Assembly (NCBI GenBank): GCA_037131165.1
Contig: JBAXRO010000034.1
Coordinates: 1 to 18,396, forward strand
DNA length: 18,396 nucleotides
From: WLNJ01 sp037131165
Lineage (GTDB): Bacteria; Actinomycetota; Thermoleophilia; Solirubrobacterales; Solirubrobacteraceae
Direction of reading: 5' to 3'
The notes under the pieces were generated by a model, which was given only the letters and a program-made list of their open reading frames with translations, was not told where the DNA came from and did no database searches. Each line of letters starts with the position of its first letter. Positions within the stretch are counted from its first letter, which is position 1. The translations under genes and the position numbers were made by a program. Below are positions 7,246 to 14,806 of this stretch, one piece after another.

Positions 7246-8403
7246 TCAGCCGCCCTGGGGCGGAGTCTGCTGAGTCGTCTGCCCGCCCGGTGCGGGAGCG
7301 CCCGGCTGGCCGGCCGGCTGCTTGGGGGCGTTGTTGCAGAGTTCGACGATGTAGTACTTGGCGCACTCGGTGCGCTTCTTCCACTTCTCCTGGAACTCCT
7401 TGGCGAAGTCCTGGAGGGCTTGGTTCTCGTTGTCGCTCTTGAGCTGGCTGATGATCTGGGGGCGGACCTTCTCAATCGGCGGCGTGTTGCCGGGCTTGAT
7501 GCTGTCGACCTTGACGATGTAGTAGCCGAAGGAGCCCTTGACAGGACCGACGATCACACCCTTCTGAGCAGTGAACGCCGCCTTGTCGAGCGTCGGGTCC
7601 TGCTGGCCCTTGACGGAGTCCTTGATCAGGCCGCCGTTGTTCTTGGTGTTGGCGTCGGTCGAGTACTGCTTGGCGACGTCCTTGAAGGACGCTCCGCCTT
7701 CGAGCGCCTTCTTGGCGGCTTCGGCCTTGGCCTTGTCGGCTGCAAGGACCATGTTGTAGGTGCGCTGCTCGGGAGTCCCGAACTGGTCCTTGTTCTTCTC
7801 GAAGTAGGTGTTGATCTCTTCGTTGCTGGGAGTGCCGGACGACTTCTTGACCTGCTCGACGATCGCGTCGCGCTGGAGCTGGAGCTTGAACTGCATCTTG
7901 ATGTCTTCCATGCTCTGGCCCGAGCTCTTGACGAACTCCTCGAACTTCTTGTTCGTGTCCTGCGGGAAGGCCTGCTTCTTGGCCTCCTCGAGCTTCTTGT
8001 CGATGTCTTCCTGACTGACCTTGATGCCCATTGCGGCTGCCTGGCCGTCGATCCACTGGGCGGTGAGCAGGGTCTGCATGACCGGAGCCTTGACCTGGTC
8101 GAACCCTGCCTGACACTCGGACTTGGCGGCGGCGGGAGTGACCTTCTTCTTCGACTTGGCGCCCGCAGCCGTCTTCTGGGCGACGCACTCTGTGAAGTCG
8201 GGCGGCGTGTAGACCGGTACAACGGCGTTCGGAGCGCCCTGAGTCTGGGATGAGAGCTTGGCCCAGCGATCGAAGGTCGACTTGAGGACCGGGGAGTCGG
8301 CGACAGTGGCGACGGAATCGGAGGGCACGCCTCCGCAGGCCGACATGAGGGCTCCCGTTCCGAGAGCGGCTGTGATTGCTAGGACGGTCTTGTATTGGCG
8401 CAT
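7246..8403 (-). CDS. PpiC/PrsA-SurA-type peptidyl-prolyl isomerase lipoprotein (foldase)
   Basis: A secreted folding factor anchored to the outer face of the membrane. With the ATG at 8403 it has 385 residues: a lipoprotein signal (MRQYK, hydrophobic 7-19, lipobox MSAC with C23), a SurA-N-like helical region (about 95-210), and a parvulin domain (about 215-305) with NNGGL and GPVKGSFGYYIVKV motifs, then a Pro/Gly/Gln-rich tail. A GTG at 8439 that overlaps the mfd stop (GTGA) would add 12 residues before the signal; I prefer 8403 because the signal peptide then has normal proportions and TAGCAT lies 8 bases upstream, but both are possible. Two cysteines near the C-terminus and two near residue 75-100 may form disulfides. 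It lies between mfd and mazG. Confidence 0.9.
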   Translation of the reverse strand: MRQYKTVLAITAALGTGALMSACGGVPSDSVATVADSPVLKSTFDRWAKLSSQTQGAPNAVVPVYTPPDFTECVAQKTAAGAKSKKKVTPAAAKSECQAGFDQVKAPVMQTLLTAQWIDGQAAAMGIKVSQEDIDKKLEEAKKQAFPQDTNKKFEEFVKSSGQSMEDIKMQFKLQLQRDAIVEQVKKSSGTPSNEEINTYFEKNKDQFGTPEQRTYNMVLAADKAKAEAAKKALEGGASFKDVAKQYSTDANTKNNGGLIKDSVKGQQDPTLDKAAFTAQKGVIVGPVKGSFGYYIVKVDSIKPGNTPPIEKVRPQIISQLKSDNENQALQDFAKEFQEKWKKRTECAKYYIVELCNNAPKQPAGQPGAPAPGGQTTQQTPPQGG

Positions 8404-8411
8404 GATCGGCG

Positions 8412-8417
8412 ATGCTA
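8412..8417 (-). promoter_or_regulatory. -10-like TAGCAT, possible internal leaderless promoter for the foldase gene
   Basis: TAGCAT on the minus strand ends 8 bases before the ATG at 8403, in the short gap after mfd. No ribosome binding site is present. It would let the foldase, mazG, eno and ftsB be transcribed apart from mfd. Confidence 0.35.
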
Positions 8418-8435
8418 TCGGAACAGGCCCGTTCC

Positions 8436-11400
8436 TCACGCTGACGAAAGTGCTGCGACAGCAGCGAGTGCGTCCGCGAGTTCCGTGAGGGCCTCGTAGC
8501 GCTGCTCCGGCTCGTCCCCGATCCGCACCGACGCGCTGCGCTTGCCCGACTCGTAGAGGACGCCGGGGATCCGTTCGCGCAGCTCCTTGGCGGCTGAGCT
8601 GTCGAGGTCGAGCGGCGCGGCCACGAGCCTTCCCTGGCGGAACGCCACTTCGACGGCGCCCGCCTGCGCATACCTCAGTCGAGCACGCTGAAGGCCGAAC
8701 AATCGAGCGAGCGGCTCGGGAACCGGTCCGAAGCGATCCTCCAGTTCCGCCGAGAGCTGCTCCAACTCGGCCACGTCGGCCGCGGAGGCGACCCGGCGGT
8801 GGATCTCGATCTTGCCCCGCTCGTACTGCACGTAGTCGGCCGGTACGAAAGCGTCGACCGGGACGTCGATCCTGACCGGATCGAGGTCGCGCTCCTCGGT
8901 GCCCTCGAGTTCAGCCACCGCCTCGTCGAGCAGCTTCATGTAGAGCTCGAACCCGAGCGCAGCCACATGACCCGACTGCTCGGCCCCGAGCAGGTTGCCG
9001 GCGCCCCGGATCTCGAGGTCCCGCATCGCGATGCGGAAGCCGGAGCCCAGTTCGGTGTGGTCCGAAAGCGCGGCGAGGCGCTGGGCCGCGTCGCGGGTCA
9101 GGGCAGCCCCCGAGGGGTAGAAGAGGTAGGCGTTCGCCCGCTCTCGACCTCGCCCGACCCTGCCGCGGATTTGGTAGAGCTGACTGAGGCCGAGCAGGTC
9201 GGCGCGCTCGACGATCAGAGTGTTCGCCTCGGGGATGTCGATGCCGGCCTCGATGATGCTGGTGCAGACGAGCAGGTCTGCCTCCCCGCGAATGAAGCGC
9301 ATCATCCGCTCCTCGAGCTCGGTCTCGTCGAGTGCGCCGTGTGCGACCTCGATCCGCGCCGCCGGCACAAGCGCGGCCAGGCCACCGGCGGCCTCGTCGA
9401 TCGTCTCGACCCGGTTGTGCAGGTAGAAAGCCCGGCCTCCCCGGCCCAGCTCGCGCTCGATCGCGGTGCGGACCAAGGCCTCGTCGTACTCGCCTACGTG
9501 GGTGCGGACAGGGCGTCTGCCCTCAGGCGGGGTCTCGATCACACTGATGTCGCGAACTCCGGCCAGTGACATCTGCAGTGTCCGGGGGATCGGCGTGGCG
9601 CTCATCGCAATCACGTCCGTCTTCAACTTGAGCCTGCGCAGCAGGTCCTTCTGCTTGACGCCGAACCGCTGCTCCTCATCGACGATCAGCAGGCCGAGGT
9701 TCGCCGGCTTGAGGTCGGGCCCGAGCAGCCTGTGGGTCCCGACGAGGATGTCCACTTTGCCCTCGTTGAATGCCGCCACCACCGCCTTCTGTTCAGCGGG
9801 CGGACGGAAGCGACTGACTTGGTCGACGATCAGCGCGTGGTCTCTCAAACGCTCGGCGAAGGTGCCGTAGTGCTGCTGAGCGAGGATCGTCGTTGGCACG
9901 AGCATCAGCACCTGCTTGCCGTCGATCGCGCACTTGAAGGCCGCCCGCAGTGCCACCTCGGTCTTGCCGTAGCCGACGTCACCGCAAATCAACCTGTCCA
10001 TCGGTCGATCGGACTCCATGTCCTCCTTCACGACTTCGATCGCCGCGATCTGGTCGCCTGTCTCGCGATGCGGGAAGGCACGCTCGAATGCGATCTGCTC
10101 CTCGCCATCCGGAGGGAAGGCATACCCGGTGCGCCTCCCGCGCTCGGCGTAGAGCGCAAGCAACTCGCCGGCGAGCCGATCGGCCGCCGCCTTGGCCTTG
10201 TTCTTGACCCGCTCCCATGCACTGCCTCCGAGCTTGGAGAGAGTCGGCGCCTCGCCGCCGACGCCGACGTGCCTCGAGATCTTGGCGAGCTGGTCGACCG
10301 GCAGGAACACCCGGTCCCCGCCCGCGTACTCGAGTTCGAGGTAGTCCCGGGTGATGCCGCCCACCGTCTTGGTGTCGAAACCGGTGAACCGGGCGATCCC
10401 GTGGTCCTCATGGACGACGGTGTCGCCGACCCTCAGGTCGGTGAACGACTGGATCGCGGCGCGGCCGTGCCTCGGCGACTGCTTGCGCTTCCGGCGGCGC
10501 ACCAGCCGGTCAGCGGGAATCACTGCGAGCTCGAGCTCGGGGGAGACGAACCCCTCGCGCAGGACCGCAGCAGCGAACCAAACCCCGGGCCCTGTCGGGG
10601 TCACGGTGGAAAGGCGTTCGGCCCGGATGCGAGAGAGGTTCCATGCGGCACGGTCGGCGTCGCCCTCCCTCGGGAAGGCAACGACCACCCGATAGCCGTC
10701 ACGGACCAGCCGCTCGAGTTCGGGCTCTGCATCCTTCAGGGTCCGGGCAGCCATGGCCGGGTCGCCTCCTCGAAGAGCGCGATCCTGGCCGGAGTCGAGC
10801 GAGGACAGCGAGGCCGTCGCCGCCCCGGAGAGAGCCTCGATCAGATCGACCGGGCGCTCATGCAGCAGCGCCGCCTCGTCCTCGCCGAGGACAGCCTCGA
10901 CGTCGAGCCACCAATCGTTGAGGGCAGGCTCCAACTCCTCGGCTGCGGCCACCACCAGCCTCACCTGGCCGGCGAGCTCAAGCGGCGCGCGGAAGCGGTC
11001 GAGCGGGAGCAGCTCCGCCAGCGCGGGGCGATCCTCGGCCTCCTCCAAGGCTGCGATCTCCGCAAGCTCGCGATGCTCCGATGCGAGCTCGGCAGCCGGG
11101 GCCAGTTCAACGGAGCGTGCCTCGCCGAGCGAACGCTGGGTGAAGGTGGAGAACCACCTGAGAGATTCGACCTCGTCATCGAACATGTCGATTCGCACTG
11201 CGTGATCGGCAGTCGCCGGGAAGATGTCGACGATCCCTCCCCTGACTGCGAACTGGGCCCGCTCGGCCACCTGCTCGACCCGCTCGTAGCCGCACTCGAC
11301 CAGTTGGGCGAACAGCACGTCGAGGTCGACCAGGTCACCGACGGCGATCCTCGACCCGTGTGGCCTGAGGTCGGCTTCGGGGACCCGCTCCGCCAGGGCG

Positions 11401-11783
11401 ACGGCGCTGGCGACGACGACGGGCTGTTCCTCGCTCCCCGGCGCACCGGAGAGGGCGTCGAGAGCGGCGAGCCTGAGTCCGACGAGGTGCGCGGGCGGCG
11501 AGAGGTGAGAGCCGCCGGCGATTCCCCTCGTCGGGTAGAGCAGGACGCGGCGCGGTGACAGCCATTCGCCGAGGTCGTCGCACAACGCCCTCGCTGCGGC
11601 GTCGTCGCCGGCGACGACGAGCATCGGCCGGCCGGGCTGCTCCTCGGCCAGGGCAGCGATCGCGAACGGGCGCACCCCGCTGGAGACGAATGCGGAGCCT
11701 CCGCTCTCGGCGAGGGCGGCAACGGCGCGATGGTCACCGCCGAGGCGGAGCAGCCCCCTGAGCCCGGAGTCCTCGCCGCTCAC
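8436..11783 (-). CDS. mfd: Transcription-repair coupling factor Mfd
   Basis: Removes RNA polymerase stalled at DNA lesions and recruits UvrA. The 1115-residue length is normal. In order: UvrB-like N-terminal module (about 30-330; RGGIVDIFPA at 181-190), the RNA polymerase interaction (CarD-like) domain at about 451-545 (LRVGDTVVHEDHGIARF), helicase motor with Walker A GDVGYGKT (601-608), DEEQ (702-705), SATPIPRT (728-735), the arginine motif QIRGRVGR (871-878), and the TRCF C-terminal domain (about 965-1060; YVQYERGKIEIHRR). All motor motifs are intact. The GTG start overlaps the pth stop by four bases (GTGA), so translation is coupled; no separate ribosome binding site is visible. Confidence 0.97.
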   Translation of the reverse strand: MSGEDSGLRGLLRLGGDHRAVAALAESGGSAFVSSGVRPFAIAALAEEQPGRPMLVVAGDDAAARALCDDLGEWLSPRRVLLYPTRGIAGGSHLSPPAHLVGLRLAALDALSGAPGSEEQPVVVASAVALAERVPEADLRPHGSRIAVGDLVDLDVLFAQLVECGYERVEQVAERAQFAVRGGIVDIFPATADHAVRIDMFDDEVESLRWFSTFTQRSLGEARSVELAPAAELASEHRELAEIAALEEAEDRPALAELLPLDRFRAPLELAGQVRLVVAAAEELEPALNDWWLDVEAVLGEDEAALLHERPVDLIEALSGAATASLSSLDSGQDRALRGGDPAMAARTLKDAEPELERLVRDGYRVVVAFPREGDADRAAWNLSRIRAERLSTVTPTGPGVWFAAAVLREGFVSPELELAVIPADRLVRRRKRKQSPRHGRAAIQSFTDLRVGDTVVHEDHGIARFTGFDTKTVGGITRDYLELEYAGGDRVFLPVDQLAKISRHVGVGGEAPTLSKLGGSAWERVKNKAKAAADRLAGELLALYAERGRRTGYAFPPDGEEQIAFERAFPHRETGDQIAAIEVVKEDMESDRPMDRLICGDVGYGKTEVALRAAFKCAIDGKQVLMLVPTTILAQQHYGTFAERLRDHALIVDQVSRFRPPAEQKAVVAAFNEGKVDILVGTHRLLGPDLKPANLGLLIVDEEQRFGVKQKDLLRRLKLKTDVIAMSATPIPRTLQMSLAGVRDISVIETPPEGRRPVRTHVGEYDEALVRTAIERELGRGGRAFYLHNRVETIDEAAGGLAALVPAARIEVAHGALDETELEERMMRFIRGEADLLVCTSIIEAGIDIPEANTLIVERADLLGLSQLYQIRGRVGRGRERANAYLFYPSGAALTRDAAQRLAALSDHTELGSGFRIAMRDLEIRGAGNLLGAEQSGHVAALGFELYMKLLDEAVAELEGTEERDLDPVRIDVPVDAFVPADYVQYERGKIEIHRRVASAADVAELEQLSAELEDRFGPVPEPLARLFGLQRARLRYAQAGAVEVAFRQGRLVAAPLDLDSSAAKELRERIPGVLYESGKRSASVRIGDEPEQRYEALTELADALAAVAALSSA

Positions 11784-12385
11784 GACGGGCTGTCGCTGCC
11801 CCCGGCCGGGATGACCAGGGATTCGGCTATGTCGGCTGCGGCTGCGATCAGGTCCGCGACCTCGCCGCCGGGCTCGGAGAAGCGCCCGAGGACGAACGCG
11901 CTGACCCGCTCCGGATCGGTCGTGTCGGGGCGACCGATCCCGATCCTGACCCGCTGGTAGTCGGGGCTGCCGAGTTCGGCTGTCAAGGACTTGAGGCCGT
12001 TATGGCCGGCGCTGCCGCCTCCGATCCGCGACCGGATCTCCCCGAACGGGAGGTCGAGCTCGTCATGCAGAACGATCACCCGGTCGAGCGTCACCCCGTA
12101 CGCGCCCCTGGCCGGCCCGACCGACTTGCCCGACTCGTTCATGAATGTCTGGGGCAGAAGCACGGCCACCCTCGGCCCGCCCGGCCCCGTTCGGCCCTCC
12201 GTGACGAGGCCGGCGTACTTCTTCTTCGCCTTGGGCATCGCCCAACGCTCGGCGAGGAGCGCGGCAGCCTCAAAGCCGACGTTGTGCCGAGTCTTGCGGT
12301 AGCGGTCTCCCGGGTTTCCGAGTCCGACGATCAGCCAGTCGGCCGGCGCGGAAGCACCTCGGCCGCGCGTTCCGCGCAGCCGCAA
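11780..12385 (-). CDS. pth: Peptidyl-tRNA hydrolase
   Basis: Recycles tRNA by cleaving peptidyl-tRNA that has dropped off the ribosome. Catalytic and binding residues are present: N24 (GLGNPG), H34 (RHNVGF), N83 (TFMNESG), D108 (LHDELDLP) and N129 (GHNGLKS), matching N10, H20, N68, D93 and N114 of the E. coli enzyme. The 201 residues include a basic extension of about 16 before the conserved core. The start is TTG, three bases after the rplY stop; no ATG or GTG is available in frame before the core, so the TTG is the likely start. rplY-pth is a very common gene pair. Confidence 0.96.
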   Translation of the reverse strand: MRLRGTRGRGASAPADWLIVGLGNPGDRYRKTRHNVGFEAAALLAERWAMPKAKKKYAGLVTEGRTGPGGPRVAVLLPQTFMNESGKSVGPARGAYGVTLDRVIVLHDELDLPFGEIRSRIGGGSAGHNGLKSLTAELGSPDYQRVRIGIGRPDTTDPERVSAFVLGRFSEPGGEVADLIAAAADIAESLVIPAGGSDSPS

Positions 12386-12388
12386 GGC

Positions 12389-13078
12389 CTACTCTTCGCC
12401 GCCGTCGCCGCCGCCCTCGGCGGGAGCTTCGGCCTTGGCCTCGCCACCCTCCGCCTCGGCTGCGGCCTCGCCGACGACCTCGGTCTCGCCCTCTTCACCC
12501 TCGCGCTCGAGCTGCATCGCCATCCGCGACGCGGAGAGGGTCGCGATGACGGTCTCCTGATCGTCGAGGATGTTGACGTTGTCGGGCGAGACGATTGCCG
12601 AAACCGAAAGGTTGTCGCCGATCTCCATCGCGGAGACGTCGGCCGAGACCGACTCCGGGATCTCCATCGGCAGAGCCTCGACGGTGATCTCGCGGAGCGT
12701 CTGCTCAAGCAGGCCGCCGAGCCTCACTCCGGGAGCCATCTCGGTGCCGACCAGTTCGATCGGGACCTGAGCCTCGACCTTGACGTCGAGGCGGACCCTG
12801 ATCAGGTCGACATGCGTGTAGCGACCGGTCACCGGATGCCGCTGGTGCTCGCGGACGAGGACCGGCTGGGTCTCGGAACCGAGCTTGAGTTCGATCAGTG
12901 CGCTCTGGGCACCGAGCGCAACCCTGAGCTCCCGCTCCGGGACCTGAAGCGAAACGGGCTCGGAATCGCCGCCGTAGACAACGCCGGGAACGACCCCTTC
13001 ACGCCTGAGGCGACGGGTGTTCCGCGAGCCGAGCAGGTCGCGCGGCTGCGCTTCGAGGACTGGAGTGTCGTTTGCCAT
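12389..13078 (-). CDS. rplY: 50S ribosomal protein L25, CTC/TL5 long form
   Basis: Binds 5S rRNA. The 229-residue protein has the L25 5S-binding beta barrel at about 5-92 (GSRNTRRLRREGVVPGVVYG, HPVTGRYTHVDL) followed by the TL5/CTC C-terminal domain (about 100-185), then a low-complexity tail rich in Glu, Ala and Gly. This long form is typical outside gammaproteobacteria. It is the first gene of the run down to ftsB. No ribosome binding site precedes the ATG; a TACCCT hexamer ends 8 bases upstream, so a leaderless transcript is likely. Confidence 0.96.
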   Translation of the reverse strand: MANDTPVLEAQPRDLLGSRNTRRLRREGVVPGVVYGGDSEPVSLQVPERELRVALGAQSALIELKLGSETQPVLVREHQRHPVTGRYTHVDLIRVRLDVKVEAQVPIELVGTEMAPGVRLGGLLEQTLREITVEALPMEIPESVSADVSAMEIGDNLSVSAIVSPDNVNILDDQETVIATLSASRMAMQLEREGEEGETEVVGEAAAEAEGGEAKAEAPAEGGGDGGEE

Positions 13079-13086
13079 CGGATGGC

Positions 13087-13092
13087 AGGGTA
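13087..13092 (-). promoter_or_regulatory. -10-like TACCCT, leaderless start of the rplY operon
   Basis: GCTACCCT on the minus strand ends 8 bases before the rplY ATG at 13078, with no ribosome binding site between. No convincing -35 is seen. Confidence 0.45.
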
Positions 13093-13167
13093 GCGACTGG
13101 ACGCCGATCGGTGCTTCGCCGCAATGGTGGCGTCCCGACCCACGGCCGGCACGGACCCGATCTCGCA

Positions 13168-13196
13168 GGCCTCCCTCCGCCCGGCGGCGGGAGGCC
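13168..13196 (-). terminator. Second hairpin between the cupredoxin operon and rplY
   Basis: GGCCTCCC pairs with GGGAGGCC, and inside it CCGC pairs with GCGG across a one-base internal mismatch. It lies 36 bases beyond the first terminator and before the rplY promoter, so it probably insulates rplY from read-through. Confidence 0.5.
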
Positions 13197-13206
13197 CCGA
13201 AACGAA

Positions 13207-13232
13207 GAAGCGCGGCCCGTGGGCCGCGCTTC
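13207..13232 (-). terminator. Intrinsic terminator of the cupredoxin operon
   Basis: An 11-bp perfect stem (GAAGCGCGGCC with GGCCGCGCTTC, 4-base loop) is followed on the minus strand by TTCGTTTCG, the most T-rich tail of any hairpin in this window. A smaller stem (GAATCAG with CTGATTC, 11-base loop, 13233-13257) lies between it and the stop codon. Confidence 0.75.
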
Positions 13233-13258
13233 GAATCAGCTGTTACCGATCTGATTCC

Positions 13259-13555
13259 TCAGCGGACGTTGACCTTGACCCACATATTCGGGTGGTAGGA
13301 GCAGCGGATCGTCCCGGACCTGCGAAACGACTTGGTCACCGACTTGCCGCGACCCCGGATCGCTCCCGCGCTGGCCGCGCCATACATGTTGTGGGGCTGG
13401 GAGTCAGCCCACACGAACTTGACCTTCTGGCCCTTCTTGACAGTGATCGACGTCCTGTAGCCGGTCTTCCAAGCCACCGAGGACCCGGCCGTCGCCGGTC
13501 CCGCGAGACCCGCGAAGACGAATGCCGTGAGGGCTGCTGCCGCAAGCTTGTTCAT
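13259..13555 (-). CDS. Secreted cupredoxin (plastocyanin/amicyanin-like), short ligand loop
   Basis: A 98-residue protein with a Sec signal peptide (MNKLAAAALTAFVFAGLAGPATA, cleavage near ATAG-SS, written here in parts: MNKLAAAAL then PATA) and a small type-1 copper domain. Ligands are H55 (PHNMYG), C85, H88 and M91; the C-terminal loop CSYHPNM has the CxxHxxM spacing found in amicyanin. It should carry single electrons outside the membrane. A good ribosome binding site (AGGGAGAG) precedes the ATG. It lies 34 bases after a second cupredoxin gene and is followed by a strong terminator. The partner oxidase, reductase or sensor is not in the window. Confidence 0.9.
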   Translation of the reverse strand: MNKLAAAALTAFVFAGLAGPATAGSSVAWKTGYRTSITVKKGQKVKFVWADSQPHNMYGAASAGAIRGRGKSVTKSFRRSGTIRCSYHPNMWVKVNVR

Positions 13556-13589
13556 CTCTCTCCCTGTTGCGCTTTGCGATTGCGACCGG

Positions 13590-13919
13590 TCAGCCTACGG
13601 TGACGGTCGTATTCATGAAATCCCTGTGGGGCTTGCAGTAGATCTTGAAGGTTCCCTTGGAGTTGAACTTGTAGCTGTAGGTCCCGGTCTTCTTGGCGCT
13701 GCCGGAGTTCTTGACCGCCCTGCCGGTGCTCGTCGTGATGTAGACGTTGTGGGGAGAGACCGCGTTCTTCCAGGTCCACTTGACCGTGTCCCCCTTCTTG
13801 ATCGTCTTCGCCGTTGGGTCGTAGTCCCACGGGTTCACGTCGATCGTGGCGGCCATGGCCGTCCCTGCGAAGGCTGCGAGCGAGGCTGTCATTGCTGCGA
13901 GGACGACGATGCGGCGCAT
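13590..13919 (-). CDS. Secreted cupredoxin (plastocyanin-like), longer ligand loop
   Basis: A 109-residue protein. The frame extends further upstream, but the ATG at 13919 is right: AGGAGAGA lies about 8 bases before it and a clean signal peptide follows (MRRIVVLAAM, hydrophobic to AMA, cleavage near residue 23). Copper ligands are H57 (SPHNVY), C95, H98 and M102; the loop CKPHRDFM has CxxHxxxM spacing, one residue longer than in its neighbour. The mature domain is Lys/Thr-rich (KKGDTVKWTWKN). It is the first gene of a two-gene copper protein operon. Similarity to the downstream gene (signal, KKG, PHN, C..H motifs) suggests an old duplication. Confidence 0.9.
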   Translation of the reverse strand: MRRIVVLAAMTASLAAFAGTAMAATIDVNPWDYDPTAKTIKKGDTVKWTWKNAVSPHNVYITTSTGRAVKNSGSAKKTGTYSYKFNSKGTFKIYCKPHRDFMNTTVTVG

Positions 13920-14020
13920 GGGGTTCTCTCTCCTGGTCTGGTGATCTGGTGCTTGGGCTGCGAAGCGCCGGATTATGCCGGGCGCTGGGTAAAGATTCCG
14001 GAAACGGTGCGGTTCATACG

Positions 14021-14049
14021 ACTCTAGGCAAGCAAGACGACAGACGCAA
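14021..14049 (-). promoter_or_regulatory. Candidate promoter of the cupredoxin operon
   Basis: On the minus strand TTGCGT (14049-14044) and TAGAGT (14026-14021) are 17 bases apart, giving a leader of about 95 bases. A second option is CATAAT at 13977-13972, closer to the gene and without a clear -35. Unlike most genes here, this operon has a leader and strong ribosome binding sites. Confidence 0.45.
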
Positions 14050-14050
14050 G

Positions 14051-14072
14051 GCCGAACCGTCTTCAGTTCGGC
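14051..14072 (-). terminator. Hairpin overlapping the stop codon of the four-cysteine protein gene
   Basis: GCCGAAC pairs with GTTCGGC around an 8-base loop that contains the TGA stop (14063-14065). The minus strand continues CTTGCGTCTG, mildly T-rich. A plausible terminator that uses the last codons of the gene. Confidence 0.45.
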
Positions 14073-14545
14073 TTGGCGAGCAGCTCGGGAACCGTCGGGC
14101 AGGCACCTTCGGCCTCGATCGGCTTGGAGAGGACGAGCAGGTCGACCTCGAATCCGGATGTGACGCTCCCCTGCCGCCGGACGACCGCGCACTGCACGAC
14201 GGGCAGGCCGGACCCGACCTTCCAAGCAAGTCGCGCGACTCCGTCTGCGGAGCCGGCCGACAGCGGGGCCCCGCCGTCGATCTGGAGGATCTTCACCTTC
14301 CCGCCGGCCTCGGAGTTGCGGTCGATCATCGCGTTGGTCCGGGTGGCGCACGCGCTTCCGGGCGCGCAGTCGGGGAGCAGAGCCGTTACCTCGGCGCTTC
14401 GCCCGGCGCCCTGATCTGCGATCAGTCCCTCGAGGAGGGTGCGTTCCGCTCCGCTGGCGGCGAGCACCCTGGCCAAGCCGAGGCTGGCTGCCAGGAAGGC
14501 AACTCCGATGACCAGGAGGATCGTGATCTTCAGTGGACGGGACAC
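14063..14545 (-). CDS. Membrane-anchored extracytoplasmic protein with four cysteines, function unknown
   Basis: The frame is open upstream to 14746, but the coding part begins at a GTG, either 14551 or 14545. I choose 14545 because TACCCT ends 8 bases before it; the protein then has 160 residues. A signal anchor (basic SRPLK, hydrophobic 7-30) is followed by a soluble domain with C60, C66, C119 and C149, which could form two disulfides outside the membrane. Residues 60-66 read CAPGSAC. The second half alternates strands (KVKILQID, GVARLAWKV, FEVDLLVLS), suggesting an alpha/beta fold. I recognise no family. The neighbouring cupredoxins are also exported, but each unit has its own promoter, so a shared job is not shown. 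Confidence 0.75.
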   Translation of the reverse strand: MSRPLKITILLVIGVAFLAASLGLARVLAASGAERTLLEGLIADQGAGRSAEVTALLPDCAPGSACATRTNAMIDRNSEAGGKVKILQIDGGAPLSAGSADGVARLAWKVGSGLPVVQCAVVRRQGSVTSGFEVDLLVLSKPIEAEGACPTVPELLAKPN

Positions 14546-14553
14546 TCTCACAC

Positions 14554-14559
14554 AGGGTA
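14554..14559 (-). promoter_or_regulatory. -10-like TACCCT, leaderless start of the four-cysteine protein gene
   Basis: TACCCT on the minus strand ends 8 bases before the GTG at 14545. It supports that start over the GTG at 14551, which is only 2 bases away from the hexamer. Confidence 0.45.
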
Positions 14560-14571
14560 CGAGTCCGGCGC

Positions 14572-14577
14572 TAGCTT
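14572..14577 (+). promoter_or_regulatory. -10-like TAGCTT before the small arginine-rich ORF
   Basis: TAGCTT ends 7 bases before the ATG at 14585 and is divergent from TACCCT at 14554-14559, with 12 bases between them. Confidence 0.35.
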
Positions 14578-14584
14578 GGACTTG

Positions 14585-14791
14585 ATGAGGAAGACACCCG
14601 CATACCGACTGGCTCCGTTGGGTTCCCTCGGACGCCGGACGCAGCAGCGGCTGCTCGGGACCGCGGGGCGTCGGCTGGACGCCCCCGGGCAGCGCGGAGG
14701 CGGCACTCCGGCTGCCCACAGCGGCGGCGGCATCCCCCACGCTCACCCCAAGTCGCCCCGGCGCCGGCGCCGCAGGCGACTCAAGCGCTGA
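14585..14791 (+). CDS. Possible small arginine-rich protein (68 residues)
   Basis: A small frame in an otherwise gene-free stretch (14552-14806). The protein starts MRKTPAYRLAPLGSLGRR, has a Gly/Pro/His-rich middle and ends with a run of seven arginines (SPRRRRRRRLKR), so it is strongly basic and could bind nucleic acid. Third codon positions are mostly G or C, in line with coding but weak evidence in such GC-rich DNA. The best support is the TAGCTT hexamer 7 bases before the ATG, the same arrangement as at confirmed genes nearby. There is no ribosome binding site and no family I recognise. It ends 15 bases from the convergent gene at 14807. It could be a chance frame. Confidence 0.4.
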   Translation: MRKTPAYRLAPLGSLGRRTQQRLLGTAGRRLDAPGQRGGGTPAAHSGGGIPHAHPKSPRRRRRRRLKR

Positions 14792-14806
14792 GCGGCCGCC
14801 GTCGCT

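Noticed and set aside
8404..8439. Alternative GTG start for the foldase, overlapping the mfd stop
   Set aside because: Possible, but it lengthens the region before the signal peptide; the ATG at 8403 gives a normal lipoprotein signal.
9732..11558. A 608-codon open frame on the plus strand opposite mfd
   Set aside because: It is a shadow of mfd in GC-rich DNA; the mfd strand has full domain structure and the antisense product has no recognisable motifs.
13920..14351. N-terminal extension of the upstream cupredoxin
   Set aside because: A ribosome binding site and signal peptide mark the start at 13919; the extension overlaps the next gene.
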